In this document: positions 12,491 to 24,419 of the stretch, one piece after another | How positions within the stretch are numbered: the stretch's first letter is position 1 | How the letters are laid out: each line of letters starts with the position of its first letter | Assembly: GCA_964058845.1 (NCBI GenBank) | Contig: CAXKVR010000206.1 | Span: forward strand, 1-64,000 | DNA from: Carex sylvatica | Taxonomy: Eukaryota; Streptophyta; Magnoliopsida; Poales; Cyperaceae | Direction: 5' to 3' | DNA: 64,000 nucleotides | Notes under the pieces: model-generated | What the model was told of the DNA's origin: nothing | Seen by the model: the letters and a program-made list of their open reading frames with translations, nothing else | The model's database searches: none | Made by a program: the position numbers and the translations under genes

Positions 12491-12654
12491 CTCAAGACAG
12501 TGTCCAAGTTCAGAAGTATTTTCAAGCGCCCTTTTTCCAAGAGTAATCGCATTGAAAAAGAAAGAAATGAGTACTTCCAATGGTGTCCTTGGAAATAACC
12601 ACTATTACCAACGAGGGTTATTGCTACGGGAGTATTTTCAATGGTAGCGCATGA

Positions 12655-12741
12655 AAATGACGATTTCAGGGCTTATTCCAACGATACTCCAATGGAAAAA
12701 GCCATTTTCTGCTCATGGTAATAGTGTAAATTCTAGTAGTG
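12655..12741. mobile_element. Right terminus of a CACTA element
   Basis: The sequence ends TTCTAGTAGTG at 12741. Read on the other strand this is CACTACTAGAA, a canonical CACTA terminal inverted repeat. Just inside is a last subterminal motif (TTATTCCAACGATACTCCAA). The next bases are TTT, possibly the 3-bp target duplication. I did not find the matching left end (CACTACTAGAA preceded by TTT), so it is either outside the window or lost. If outside, the element would exceed 12.7 kb and would include both TnpA-like genes. Confidence 0.75.
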
Positions 12742-12763
12742 TTTTGAGCTAATCCAATTTGCT

Positions 12764-12852
12764 AATTTGTGTTTGGATCACCAAGATTTGAGAATAGTGG
12801 AGCTAACCCAAGAATAGCTCTATTCTTGGGTGATCCAAACACACCCTTAGAA
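12764..12852. mobile_element. Small foldback element
   Basis: Arms TTGTGTTTGGATCACCAAG and CTTGGGTGATCCAAACACA form an inverted repeat around a short centre. It starts about 25 bp beyond the CACTA terminus. It resembles a MITE; I could not define a target duplication. Confidence 0.55.
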
Positions 12853-14407
12853 GTTAAAGTGTGTGTTAATACTTATTAATGAAGTGTCACTCGATATCCA
12901 TGACTGGTTATACAATATCTAGGGGAAGTGATCAGATGTCCGAAAACTAGTGCGATGCTAGCGATAGAGTGGAAAAAACGTGATATGTTGTGCTGTGATT
13001 AACACGCCGTGATTTTGGTTTCCTGCAATGGCATGCATGACCAAGTTAATTTTTCACGGGTTGTGTTATGATGCAATCAAAATTTTAAGGGATGGTCACG
13101 GTACGTGAATGATCACACCACGTGAGTCATGTTGTGACCAAACGTGACTTGCGTGACATTTGATCATAATTTAGGTTAGGTTATCAAGATTCACCATTTG
13201 GTTAAGATCTAATAATTAATTCTAATTACATGTGACTCGTATGATCACATACCGTGCCATGACTAGATATTTCGTGTGACGTGTCGTGCCATGTTATTTT
13301 TTCAAAAGATAATTATAATACACAAATAATCACGACACGTAACTGACATGTGTCATGTCGTTCTGTAACGAAGCCAACTCTGTACCATTTTGCCACTCTA
13401 GCTAGCGGCCGGCAATTGCGGCTAGGTAGGAGGAAGAATTTAAATTTCTTATGAGTTAAAGGAACTGTAATATCACTTTCGTAAATATTTTTTTTATCAA
13501 TATATTGTTAATGACATCTTGCCAACTAATTAGAAAGGAAATTTAAATATGGTTGTTTACTTAATCTCTGACATAAAAAATATCATCTTTTATTAAATTA
13601 AAGACTAATTTTCGTAAATTGTGAGAATTAAAATGAAATAAACAATTAACTTAATCCTCTTTAAAATTAAATTTAAGTAGCAACTTACAGGCGAGACTAC
13701 ACAATGGGAATTATCAAAGAACCAGAATGCAATTATGCTTACCGGAGCAATGACCTCACTGTGTTATATAACTAATTTATTTAATGAAGTTCAATTTAGT
13801 ACAAAGTCGTGGCAGCGTACTAGCGTTCAGTTGTACTCCGATGGGGATTAAATTATCCAGCTGAGAAAATAACTTTTCTAAACCAATAAAAAGTAGACAT
13901 TTATTCTCCATCTCTATATATTTTTACATAAGTTTTATAATGAATTAAAGCTCATTAATATCAGAAGCCTTAGTTTAAGTGAGAAATTACCATAATAAAA
14001 AATAAATATTAATCAAATATTTTCAACTGGGTGGAGCAAAGTGCACCACGCCGATACAAATTCATATCAGCTTTGGCACAAATATTAAAGGAGCCCGGTT
14101 CATATATTTCACCTCAGATAGGATTCGGATTCTGATCAGAGGTTTCCTGACCAAAATTCAAATAGTATGTTAGTCTAAGAGGATGTCGACTCCGCAGATA
14201 TATACCATTTCAATTTTGTTTTGATTTCAACCATGCAAATGGATTAACCAGAACAAGAAGCTTCTTTTTGTCAAATAGTAGGCTCAATATACAATATTGT
14301 AAAAGAACTTGGAACAAAATTTTAGAGGTTATTAAAATGCAACTTAATATATCGGCGGATCTAAACATAGAAGTGGCTAAATTATAGCTATAATTTTAAA
14401 TTTTCAA
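12853..14407. other. Gene-free interval with GTGAC-rich block
   Basis: No gene recognised. Between about 12930 and 13370 the sequence is unusually dense in GTGAC/CACGT words (for example CACCACGTGAGTCATG) and short pieces such as GTGTCGTGCCATG. A related block recurs at 16575-16690. The rest is AT-rich and featureless. Confidence 0.5.
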
Positions 14408-14820
14408 TGAGAAGGGTTCAAGTGCCTCTATTTTTTGTGTCTTAATCATGCCTTTATTTTTTAATAACTCAAAATTTAAAATTTAAAAGTCAAAATAAAA
14501 CAGTTAGATGTGATCTATGTTATTTTCTCTATGTGCTCATAAAAAATTTTGACATTTCATTTTTGTTTTTATATGAATCAATAAGTTAAAAAATCAACGT
14601 CTAGAAATTATTCACATTAGTACATTTTTTACAAGCTCTTGATGACAATCAAAATAAAATTGAAATATCATAATTTTTTACACGTGCATAGATAAAATGA
14701 TGTAGATCATATCCAACGGTTTTATTGTGACTTTTAAATTTTGAATTTTGAATTATTAAAGTTTTAAAAAATGGAGGCATGGTGGAGGCACAAAAAATAG
14801 AAGCATTTGAACCCTTCTCA
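14408..14820. mobile_element. MITE with long inverted arms
   Basis: Begins TGAGAAGGGTTCAAGTGCCT and ends with the inverted counterpart TTGAACCCTTCTCA. Inverted similarity extends over 100 bp into each arm (GTTAGATGTGATCTATG on the left against CATATCCAACGGTTTTATTG-type sequence on the right). No coding capacity. The target duplication is unclear. Confidence 0.7.
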
Positions 14821-15434
14821 TTTTTAATTATGCATATTGAAATTTAATAGAATTTTATTTTTTAATAACTTTTTATATAGTCTTCTCTCATGAAGTATTA
14901 AATATGTAAGTCTATTTGTTAGACTTCTATTTTATGAATGTGAGGATTTAAGTTCAAATTCTACTTATTACATATTGTATATTTTAACATTCAGTTAACT
15001 CTATTATGATTTTCTGGCTCTGTTCATGTGTTTCTGTCGCTTTTTTTTTTTCTCTAAACATAAAAGAGAATGTCAAGGTATTATTTAAACATCAATAAAT
15101 GTTTGACAATACATTACTCACCGTGAACATGAAAATAAAAACATATAACCCAACTCTCATGTATATCACTTTATCATCCACAAAGGCAAAAGTGTTACAA
15201 GAATAGATAAATGTCTACTCCTGTAATTTTTATTTTGTATTGGTCATGAAATTTAGAAAATGAGTGGTCATAAATTTATGTTGATTCTCGAGATTACAAT
15301 CGAGAGTTTGTGATTAGTAAATTTCATACAATAAAAAATCATATGAGATACAAGTTCAGGTCTTAACTGTGTTGAACTTCTGAAATTTTAATCCGTATTG
15401 ATTTGTAAAATACAAAAGAACAGAAAACATTAAA

Positions 15435-15523
15435 AGGAACATTGAATATACTAATTTACAAAAACAAAAGTCTTTTTTGATAAAGGTGTTTTGTTTTTGT
15501 AAATTAGTATATGCAATGTTCCT
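15435..15523. repeat. Hairpin with 35-bp arms
   Basis: AGGAACATTGAATATACTAA plus the following 15 bases is mirrored by an almost perfect inverted copy ending ATGCAATGTTCCT, with a 19-base loop. A third partial copy (ATACTAATTTACAAAAACAA) follows directly. Function unknown. Confidence 0.75.
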
Positions 15524-17112
15524 ATACTAATTTACAAAAACAAAACTCACAACCATATTTTTTGAGTTTTACTGAGCTACAGTCTACAGACAAGAGCCAC
15601 CAATATGCTTTTTTAAGTACTCTTTAAGAGGCATCAATATCTAAATTATCGTTGAATTGCTCGTGGAGAATATCAAGTGTGATAATATTCCTTCTTAAAC
15701 GACAATTGAAAACTGGTGCTTAGCTTGGCTGTTGCTAAGTTATAAATTTTGATGATTAAGGAGCATAAAATCAGATAAACCAGAGCACAGACCAGTATAG
15801 TTCACTTGGACATTAATTTTTTTTTTCTTTTTCTCCCTACGTACAAAATATATATAAAAAAAAGATGGAATTAACACCATCATACTTCTGATGATCAACC
15901 AATTTTTTTTTTTTTTTTTTTTATTGGTCATGGAGTTCCGATTCAGTGCGGTACCCTATCGTGTAGAATGAGATCTGCACCCACCTTTTTTTTAATCTGA
16001 CACGAATCTTGAAGCAGCCCCATATCATCTATATAGGCACCAACATTACTTTGGTTCGGCTGGAGCTAATTTCAAGATGAGGAAAGTATAAGCAACATGA
16101 GGAAAGTCCAAGATCCTAAAACTTAGCAAAAGGAATAAATATTCAAAACCCTTATAATCTCGAGAAAAAATGCAGTGCACTAAAAATTTATAAAATAAAT
16201 ATTCTAAACCCTAAAATGCCCTTTTCTATATTGGCCCAATAAAGCCCATCTCTATTGACATCTAAAGTACTTGTCGAGTTCTATTGGTCTCGGTGTTTTA
16301 GCGTAGCCATAGAGCCGACTTCGGCAAATAACATGGGAATCTGGTTTGCGTATTCAGACACCGGGAACGAAATAATAGGCCCATAAATCATTTAAGTGAA
16401 ACCCTAAACCCTAAATCCTAAACCCCAACAAGTATTAGAATAACTTTCACAATTGTTCGGCCCAACAACAGTTCCCAGAATCGGAACTGAAGTTGGTCAA
16501 GTCTTTTGGGTTAGCTTCTTTTTAAAGCGAAATTTCTCCTCTAAAAGCAGTTCCCTACTAACAGTAGGGAAAATGTGATGTGTCGTGTCGGATCAAATAT
16601 GACGTGTTTGGAAGACGTGATGTGCCGTGTTCGGGTCAAATACGACTTATCCAGAAGACATGCTGTACCGTGTCATTACCGGATTATCATATCAGGTGTG
16701 GGTTAGAAATTTTTTATAATGGGAACTGAATTAGATAAAAAGTAATATTCAGTAAGATATATTTACATCGACACATATTTATCTCATTTGTGTCCAAGGT
16801 ATGTTAGTGAATCTATTTAAGGTTTTGACTGACCTGCTATTTTCTGTTGCACTATGATATTACGTATAAAAATCAATCTACATTTGACCCGTCAGTAGTC
16901 AGTATATAACTATATACCGTATCTTCTTCTTTTTTGCGTATTTTTTTATTATTATCCTTTTGTACTAGTGAACCAACTGAAGAAATATTTTCTAATTGGT
17001 CGATCCTAACACAGTGACACAGTATAAGACATAAAATCTATCCATCCAAAAAGAATTTTTGCAGTATAGATATTTGTTTCATACTCATTTAAACTATATA
17101 TTATAGATCGAC
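15524..17112. other. Gene-free interval
   Basis: AT-rich DNA with long T and A runs near 15815 and 15905, a telomere-like CCCTAAA run near 16402-16425, and a GTGTCGTGTCGGATC-type block at 16575-16690. No gene seen. Confidence 0.5.
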
Positions 17113-17128
17113 AACAAGACTCCTGTTT

Positions 17129-17327
17129 TAAATTGGAGGTCTGTAACTTTGCCTAAGTGTTGGGGAGGCATGGGCATAGCAGATTTAAGACTTAGGAACA
17201 CTTCTTTGTTGCTAAGATGGTGGTGGAGGGCCTATAGGGAACCAGACTCTCTATGGACTACGGTAATCCTCAAAATAAGATTAATGGGAACGAATAGCGA
17301 TGGTCCGCTGATATGGACGGTGCAGGG
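17129..17327 (+). pseudogene. LINE ORF2 fragment, left of the copia insertion
   Basis: Encodes the end of a LINE reverse transcriptase/maturase-like region. The reading frame gives LPKCWGGMGIADLRLRNTSL followed by LLRWWWRAYREPDSLW. This matches the plant LINE pattern PK-x2-GGLGI-x-DLR with later WR and LW residues. It is interrupted at 17327 by the copia LTR; the continuing coding sequence lies at 22751-23554. Confidence 0.85.
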
Positions 17328-17991
17328 TGTAGGGAATTTAAAATAATACTAATTTGAGATATATGCCTATTGTATAATCAACCAATTTGAGAGATGGGTA
17401 ATATATAAGCACCGAACCAGTTGGTACTGAAAAGTTCAAAGTCAAAAATGCACAAGCCAAATCTAAATAATATGAGATCAAGCACAATCACAAAAGACAC
17501 CAGATTTACGTGGAAAACCCTCTCAACTTGGAGGGTAAAAAACCACGGGGCACACCGGCAAATTTCACTATACCAACAAGAAACGGGTACAAATTGTTCT
17601 TCTCAAGTTTAAGCCCTAAACTGAGGTATACACACAGTAACAACGAGAAAACACAAGAGATAACATATTATGAAGAAACATGTCTTTCTAAGTCCAATTT
17701 CATTCAAACCCAAGCAAACCCTAGATTTGAGAAAACAGAAAATTCCCTTCTTACAAACAAGCAGAAAGTTGATCGAGGTAGTGAAATCGGAGAGACTGAC
17801 TTGCTCTTCGTTTCCTTCTTCTTCACCACCTTCTCTTTCACTCTCCTTCTACTTCTCTCTCTCTTTTCTCTTTTCTGTCTGTGTCTTTCGCGCAGCAGCT
17901 CTAAAACCACAACACCAAACTATGCCCCTTTTTGTTTCCTTTTTTTTTTTCTTTCCCTTGCCGACATGGGCTGGACCCAAACGGCCCAACA
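17328..17991 (-). repeat. 3' LTR of the copia element
   Basis: Copy of 664 bp. On the minus strand it is the downstream LTR. The ORFs crossing it (for instance 17510-18208) are not genes; they appear identically in the other LTR. Confidence 0.93.
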
Positions 17992-18003
17992 ATCTCCCCC
18001 TCC
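17992..18003 (-). other. Polypurine tract
   Basis: On the minus strand the 12 bases next to the 3' LTR are GGAGGGGGAGAT. This is the usual position and composition of the plus-strand primer for reverse transcription. Confidence 0.85.
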
Positions 18004-18038
18004 AGCCCACGGAGAGAGGCACGCCGATCTTCAAGTCA

Positions 18039-21000
18039 TCACTTGGTATTCATGCCGACAAGCCGGCAACAAAGCTCAAGCTTATCTTTCGGAACTATCT
18101 TCGTCAACATATCTGACGGATTCTTATCCGTGTGGATTTTCTTCAGCTTCATTTGCTGGTTTTCTATTACATCTCTCAACCAATGAAATCTCACATCAAT
18201 ATGCTTAGTTCTTGAATGATATGTAGCATTCTTGCTCAAATCTATGGCACTCTGACTATCACAGAAAACGATTGCATCTTCCTGTTGCATACCAAGCTCC
18301 AAGAGAAATCTAACCAACCACAATAGCTCCTTACCAGCCTCAGTTGTTGCAATGTATTCTGCTTCTGTAGTTGACAAAGCCACACATTTCTGCAATTTGG
18401 ATTGCCATGACACGGCTCCCCCTGCAAAAGTAAACACATAACCCGAAGTGGATTTTCTGTGATCTAGATCTCCAGCCATATCAGCGTCTGTGTAACCTTC
18501 TAACACAGGTTCACCATTTCCAAAACTCAAACACAGGTTGGAAGTACCTCTTAGATATCTAAGGATCCATTTCACTGCTTCCCAATGTTGTTTTCCTGGA
18601 TTAGAGAGAAATCTGCTTACCACACCAACTGCATGAGCTATATCTGGCCTGGTGCAAACCATTGCATACATCAAACTCCCTACAGCTGAGGAGTATGGTA
18701 CACTTGACATTTCATCCTTTTCTTCCTCTGTTGATGGACACAACTTCTTGCTCAATTTTAAATGACTAGGAAGTGGACAGCTTACTTCCTTTGCTTCTTG
18801 CATGTTGAATCTCTCAAGCACTCTTTCAATGTACTTCTCCTGTGACAACCAAAGTCTCTTGGCCTTTCTGTCACGAGTAATCTGCATGCCTAATATCTGA
18901 CGTGCTTGGCCCATGTCCTTCATGTCAAATGACTTGGACATCTCCTTCTTCAACAAAGCTATCATCTGAGCATCATGTCCTGCAATCAACATATCATCAA
19001 CATAAAGCAAAAGGATTAGAAAATTTTCATTTGGAAATCTTTTGAAGTAAACACATGGATCTGCCTTGGTTCTCTGGTACCCATGACTCATCATAAAAGA
19101 GTCGAATTTCTTGTACCACTGTCTCGGAGCTTGTTTCAAACCATATAGACTCTTCTTCAATTTGCAAACCATGTTTTCTTTTTCTTTCACTTCAAATCTC
19201 TCTGGTTGCACCATATAGATCTCTTCTTCCAAGTTACCATGAAGGAATGCAGTTTTTACATCAAGCTGTTCAAGCTCAAGATCCAAGCCAGCTACTAGAC
19301 CTAACACTGCACGGATGGAAGTCATCTTCACCACTGGTGAGAAAATCTCCTCAAAATCAATCCCTTGTTTCTGTCCAAAACCCTTCACTACCAGTCGGGC
19401 TTTGTACTTCATAAGTTCTCCATTTCCATCTCTCTTTAGCTTGAACACCCATTTGTTTCTCAATGCCTTTCGGCCCTTAGGAAGCTCTACCAGCTCATAT
19501 GTGCCATTTTCTTGCAATGACTTCATCTCGTCCTTCATCGCATCCTGCCACTTAGCTTTGTCTTTATGAACTTGTGCCTCCTGAAAACTTTCTGGCTCTC
19601 CTTCTTCTGTCAATAAGATATACTCTGAAGAAGGGTATCTTTTAGAAGGTTGGTGCTCTCTTTCGGACCTTCTTGCTTGGAGCTCTTCTGGCTCCCCTTG
19701 ATGATGTTGCTCCCCCTGCTCAGGAGCATCATAAACGATCTCATCATCATTACTACCATTCATGTCAGAGGTTTCTTCAGTGGCTTCTTCATTATGTTCA
19801 TCTTCATTTGCTGCTGTTGACTGTACAGGTGAAGGAACTGGTATGAGTTCTATGGACTCATCAACTCTCTCTGACTTCTTGTTGATTTCCAAATTTATCC
19901 CTGTCTGACCCTCGTAGAACTTAACATCCCTGCACCTAACAATTCTCTTCTTTTCTGGGTCCCATAATCTGTATCCAAATTCCTCATTTCCATATCCAAG
20001 GAAAATACATGGAGTTGCTTTATCATCCAACTTGGATCTGTGCTCCTTCGGAATATGCACATATGCTTTGCATCCAAATACCTTTAGATGAGAGTATGGA
20101 ACATTCTTCTTGGACCATACTCTTTCTGGTATCTCAAACTTCAAAGGAACAGATGGTGACCTGTTTATGAGATAGCAAGCTGTGCGAACTGCTTCTGCCC
20201 AAAATTGTTTCGGCAACTTTGCCATCTTCAGCATGCATCTCACCTTTTCTACAATGGTGCGATTCATTCTCTCAGCCACACCATTGTGCTGTGGGGTTCC
20301 AGGTACGGTCTTCTCATGTCGAATTCCATATTTTGCACAATATGCTTTGAACTCTTTGGAGGTATACTCTCCCCCATTGTCAGAACGGAGACATTTCAGC
20401 TTCTTGTCTGTCTCTCTCTCCACCATGACATGAAACTCTTGAAAGTAATTGAATACCTGGTCTTTCGTTCTCAGAAAATAAACCCACACCTTTCTAGATG
20501 CATCATTAATAAAGGTTAGAAAATATCGATTGCCACCCAATGACTCCACCTCAAAAGGACCACACACATCAGAATAAACCAAGTCCAACACATTATGTTT
20601 CCTTTCTGATGTTTGACTAAAAGAGACTCGATGTTGCTTACCAAAAGGGCAGTAGTCGCATAGATCTAGAACCTCATCTTTGGTTGAGGGGATGTATGAC
20701 TTCCTCGCCAGAATTTGTAGCCCTTTCTCACTCATGTGGCCAAGGCGTTGATGCCACAGATTTAGAGAACTTTCAGCTTGTACTGCATTCAACCCATTCT
20801 TGAGTACCTTCACATGGGTTCTGTATAGGGAGTGACACGACTTCCCTTTTGCTACAACCATTGATCCCTTGCTGAGCTTCCATTCTCCACCACCTAGGTA
20901 ATGCTTGAATCCATCTTTGTCCAATGCATCACCTGATATCAAATTTAGACGTAAATCAGGAATATGCCGCACATCTTTCAATGTTAACTGATATCCCAAT

Positions 21001-22025
21001 TCTGTCTGCAGACAAATATCACCAATACCCACAATGCTCGAGTAGCTAGTATTACCCATCTTCACTGTACCATGGTCTCCAGCCTTGTAAGTCGTGAAGA
21101 ACTCTCTATTCGGTGTAGCATGATAGCAAGCACCTGTATCAACTATCCACTCAACTCCTTGGTGACCTTCCACATGTAGACATTGTTCCTCTTCACAAGA
21201 GAGAATCACTACATCATCTGCAGTTACCGTGGCTGTGATATTTTTGTTGTCATCATCTTTCTTCTGATTTTTGCCCTCATTCTGTAATCTTTTCCAGGCT
21301 CTACAATTTCTCTTCATGTGACCTTCTTTACCACAGTGATAACACTGTCTTCCCTTGGATTTTGATCTGCCTTTGGACTTGCTATGGCATCTTGATTGTT
21401 GTCCGTATTCAGCTCTTCCCCTGTTCTCTGTGACTAGGGCATGTGCACTATTTGTATTAGTTGACTTCCTTCTTGTCTCCTCATTGAACAAGCTGCTAGT
21501 AACTATACTCATAGTAACCACACCATTCGGAGCTGCATTACTGATTGTCACAACCAAGGTCTCCTAGCTGTCGGGTAATGATCCAAAAAGCAACAAGGCC
21601 TGTAACTCATCTTCTAAGGTCATCTTCATCACTGACAATTGATTAACCAAGCTCTGGAACTCATTTAAATGCTCAGCAACACTTGTGCCTTCTCTGAATT
21701 TCAGATTTACTAACTTTCGGATCAGAAATGCCTTGTTAGCTGCTGTTTTCTGCTCATACAGTGACTCCAGCTTCTTCCACAACTCATGTGCACTCTTCTC
21801 ACTCGCTACATGGTGGTACACACTGTCATCAAGCCACTGTCTGATTGTGCCGACCGCTTTTCGGTTCAATTTAGTCCATTCCTCGGTAGTCATATCTTTT
21901 GGCTTTGCACTATCTCCTTCAACCGGCTCATACAAGTCCTTGCAATAAAGGATATCCTCCATTTTGGATTTCCAAATCTGCCAGTTGTTGTTTGTCAACC
22001 TGATCATGGTGCTATTGTCTTCCAT
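18039..22025 (-). pseudogene. gag-pol polyprotein of the copia element, one in-frame stop
   Basis: One frame runs from ATG at 22025 to 18039, broken only by a TAG at 21566-21564 after 153 codons. Before it is the copia Gag region (opening MEDNSTMIRLTNNNWQIWKS). After it, counting from codon 21557, are: a CCHC knuckle (C72, C75, H80, C85); protease DTGA (140-143); integrase HHCC (H269, H274, C300, C303) and the D330, D393, E429 triad; reverse transcriptase with YVDD (852-855); and RNase H (D1024, E1065). The order protease-integrase-RT-RNase H is diagnostic for Ty1/copia, and the sequence resembles tobacco Tnt1. All catalytic residues I checked are present. As it stands the stop separates Gag from Pol, so it is probably not autonomous unless read through or complemented. 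Confidence 0.93.
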
Positions 22026-22060
22026 CTCAATCTACAAAAGCACTCTCAAAAGAAAAGAAA

Positions 22061-22078
22061 CCTGAGGCTCTGATACCA
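22061..22078 (-). other. Primer-binding site of the copia element
   Basis: On the minus strand this reads TGGTATCAGAGCCTCAGG, beginning 2 bases inside the 5' LTR. TGGTATCAGAGC is complementary to the 3' end of plant initiator methionine tRNA. Confidence 0.92.
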
Positions 22079-22080
22079 CT

Positions 22081-22745
22081 TGTAGGGAATTTAAAATAAT
22101 ACTAATTTGAGATATATGCCTATTGTATAATCAACCAATTTGAGAGATGGGTAATATATAAGCACCGTACCAGTTGGTACTGAAAAGTTTAAAGTAAAAA
22201 ATGCACAAGCCAAATCTAAATAATATGAGATCAAGCACAATCACAAAAGACACCAGATTTACGTGGAAAACCCTCTCAACTTGGAGGGTAAAAAATCACG
22301 GGGCACACCGGCAAATTTCACTATACCAACAAGAAACGGGTACAAATTGTTCTTCTCAAGTTTAAGCCCTAAACTGAGGTATACACACAGTAACAACGAG
22401 AAAACACAAGAGATAACATATTATGAAGAAACATGTCTTCCTAAGTCCAATTTCATTCAAACCCAAGCAAACCCTAGATTTGAGAAAACAGAAAATTCCC
22501 TTCTTACAAACAAGCAGAAAGTTGATCGAGTTAGTGAAATCAGAGAGACTGACTTGCTCTTCGTTTCCTTCTTCTTCACCACCTTCTCTTTTACTCTCCT
22601 TCTACTTCTCTCTCTCTTTTCTCTTTTCTGTCTGTGTCTTTCGCGCAGCAGCTCTAAAACCACAACACCAAACTATGCCCCTTTTTGTTTCCTTTTTTTT
22701 TTTTCTTTCCCTTGCCGACATGGGCTGGACCCAAACGGCCCAACA
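22081..22745 (-). repeat. 5' LTR of the copia element
   Basis: Copy of 665 bp, nearly identical to 17328-17991. Pyrimidine-rich stretches near its right end explain the open frames seen there. Transcription of the element would start here and run leftwards. Confidence 0.93.
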
Positions 22746-22750
22746 CAGGG

Positions 22751-23554
22751 CTCGTTTTTCTGGAGGCAATTGCGTACAATAAAACCCCTGTTCCATCGCT
22801 GCACTAGATGGAAAATTGGGAAGGGGAACTGTGTATCTTTTTGGTATGATACATGGGCAGATGCACCTATCTTGGCCTCAGATGGCAGGGAAAGGCGTCC
22901 ACCATTGCAGACAATCTCGCTCAGGAATGCAATGGAGATCATACAGGAAGTATCCCCTGGGGGCCACTCCTTACCCCAATTGTGTTTCAATTCTGATGAA
23001 GACCAATTATCCTGGAATTTAGAAACTTTCGGGTCAATACTGCAAAATCGGCATATGACATGATGTCAGGAGCAGAAAAAGTTAAAGGGAGAAATACAAC
23101 AATCTGGCAACTCAAGTACCCGGCAACAGTCAGGATTTTTGTCTATCTGCTGCTCAAAGGGAAACTTCTAACGCATGATGTCATGGCACGAAGAAACTTC
23201 AATTGCGATCTTCAGTGTGCACTATGCGAGGATTACCCCTTGGAAACGGCATTGCATTTATTTTTCGAGTGCCCTTATTCGGTCCGGGTGTGGGCTTATG
23301 CTGAAAGAGATACAAATAGCAGGCTGCTGGTACGAGGTGACTCAACTCAGAGCATTTGGGACTGTTCTGTACATGGGTCTCCAGCCGCAGGTGGGAGGCA
23401 ACGCTGTAAACAGGGAGTGCTATTTTCGGCAATCTGCTGGTCAATCTGGAAACAGCGGAATGTGAAAATTTTTGCAAGGAAATGTCTCAGGCCGGAAATG
23501 ATAGCTTGTTGGGCAATTCAAGAGACTAAGCTGTGGAGTGTGCTGTGTTAGATA
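22751..23554 (+). pseudogene. LINE ORF2 fragment, right of the copia insertion
   Basis: Continuation of the LINE from 17327. First comes the segment FFWRQLRTIKPLF, then WKIGKGNCVSFWYDTW, typical of the part after the LINE RT. Then, in a different frame from about 23060, comes a zinc-binding RT-associated domain (zf-RVT): TIWQLKYPATVRIFVYLLLK, then C-x2-C in CALCEDYP, HLFFEC and a CWSIWKQRN motif. It ends at a stop near 23551. The frame change near 23050 shows decay. A 3' untranslated stretch and A-run follow to 23720. Confidence 0.85.
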
Positions 23555-23736
23555 GTAGGGGTATTTATGTCAATTTTGAATTTTCTTTTTTATTTGACTG
23601 GTAGGATATGCTGTGTGATGTCCTGATAGATTACATAGGTTTTCTTTTATGGATGCTGGAAATGTTTGTAGGCTTTGTAACTAATTTGACAGCCACTGTC
23701 AAATCTTTCAAAAAAAAAAAAACAAGACTCCTGTTT

Positions 23737-24419
23737 GCAAAACAGGGGATGGGGATGGATTGGGGATATCTCTTGTCAATTTTGTACAAATGTTGAAGAT
23801 GCTAATCACTTATTTTTTGAATGTTGTTTTGCCAAGCACATTTGGTTTTGCTTAGGGGCTTGCCAGGATGTGATAGACTTTGACAATCAAATGAGCAGAC
23901 CTAGAAAGACAGCATTCCTTTTAGTCATCAGTGCCACCATTTGGTCAATTTGGAAAAAGGAAATTATTTGTGCTTTAATCAGTCCATATGTCATTCTTCA
24001 AGAACTGTTGTTTCCAATATTATCTCATTAATTGTTTATTGGACAGGTTTCGTCTGAGCACTGAGATGCAGGAACAGGTACGGGAGTGGCTGTCTGGATA
24101 TTTGAACGCAATACCGCTGCAAATTGCTAGAGGATGTTCAGCTACTTGACTGGGGTGACTGAAGAGCAGGAGTAATCGACTACCATTCCCCCTTAACTTT
24201 TTGTATTAGCAAACATGGACCTTACCTGCCGTTAGGTGGCGTTTAAATTAGTTCAGTGATTTATAAACACTATTATTTGTGTTCCTGTGAGCACATGTAG
24301 CATGGTTGTGTTAACTTTTTCTTTGCGCCATTCAGTTCAACTGAATGTGCTAGAACACTTATCACCTTATGTTTCAATAAATGAAACAGGCCTAGGCCTT
24401 TTAAGTAAAAAAAAAAAAA
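23737..24419 (+). mobile_element. Second 5'-truncated LINE (zf-RVT end plus A-run)
   Basis: Coding remnant 23737-24031 with CQFCTNVEDANHLFFEC (zinc-binding RT-associated domain) and an SATIWSIWKK motif. Untranslated DNA follows to an A-run at 24407-24419. The bases after the A-run, ACTCCTGTTT (24421-24430), also occur immediately before the fragment (23727-23736), giving a 10-bp target duplication. The first LINE then inserted into the left copy of that duplication. Confidence 0.75.

Larger units (their letters stand above)
17328..22745 (-). mobile_element. Ty1/copia retrotransposon, Tnt1/Tork-like, nearly intact
   Basis: Complete LTR retrotransposon of 5418 bp in minus orientation. The LTRs are 17328-17991 and 22081-22745, both starting TGTAGGG and ending CCCAACA. 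Its 5-bp target duplication is CAGGG (17323-17327 and 22746-22750). A primer-binding site matching the plant initiator Met-tRNA end (22061-22078) lies 2 bp inside the right LTR. A polypurine tract (on the minus strand, 18003-17992) abuts the left LTR. By eye the LTRs differ by eight substitutions and one T-run length, about 1.2%, implying a fairly recent insertion. The internal frame is gag-pol with one stop codon. The host site is the LINE described above. Confidence 0.95.
17129..23720 (+). mobile_element. 5'-truncated LINE split by the copia element (TSD 16 bp)
   Basis: A plant L1-type non-LTR retrotransposon fragment. Its 16-bp target duplication AACAAGACTCCTGTTT is perfect at 17113-17128 and 23721-23736, and an A-run (23710-23720) marks its 3' end. 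The copia element at 17328-22745 sits inside it, with 5-bp duplication CAGGG. Without the insert, only about 1.2 kb of LINE remains, so it was truncated at its 5' end on insertion, as is usual for LINEs. Order of events: the LINE inserted first, then the copia. Confidence 0.88.

Noticed and set aside
17510..18208. Plus-strand frames in the left LTR, also 22263-23063 in the right LTR
   Set aside because: The same frame occurs in both LTR copies and runs into unrelated DNA (copia interior or LINE). It is LTR sequence, not a gene.
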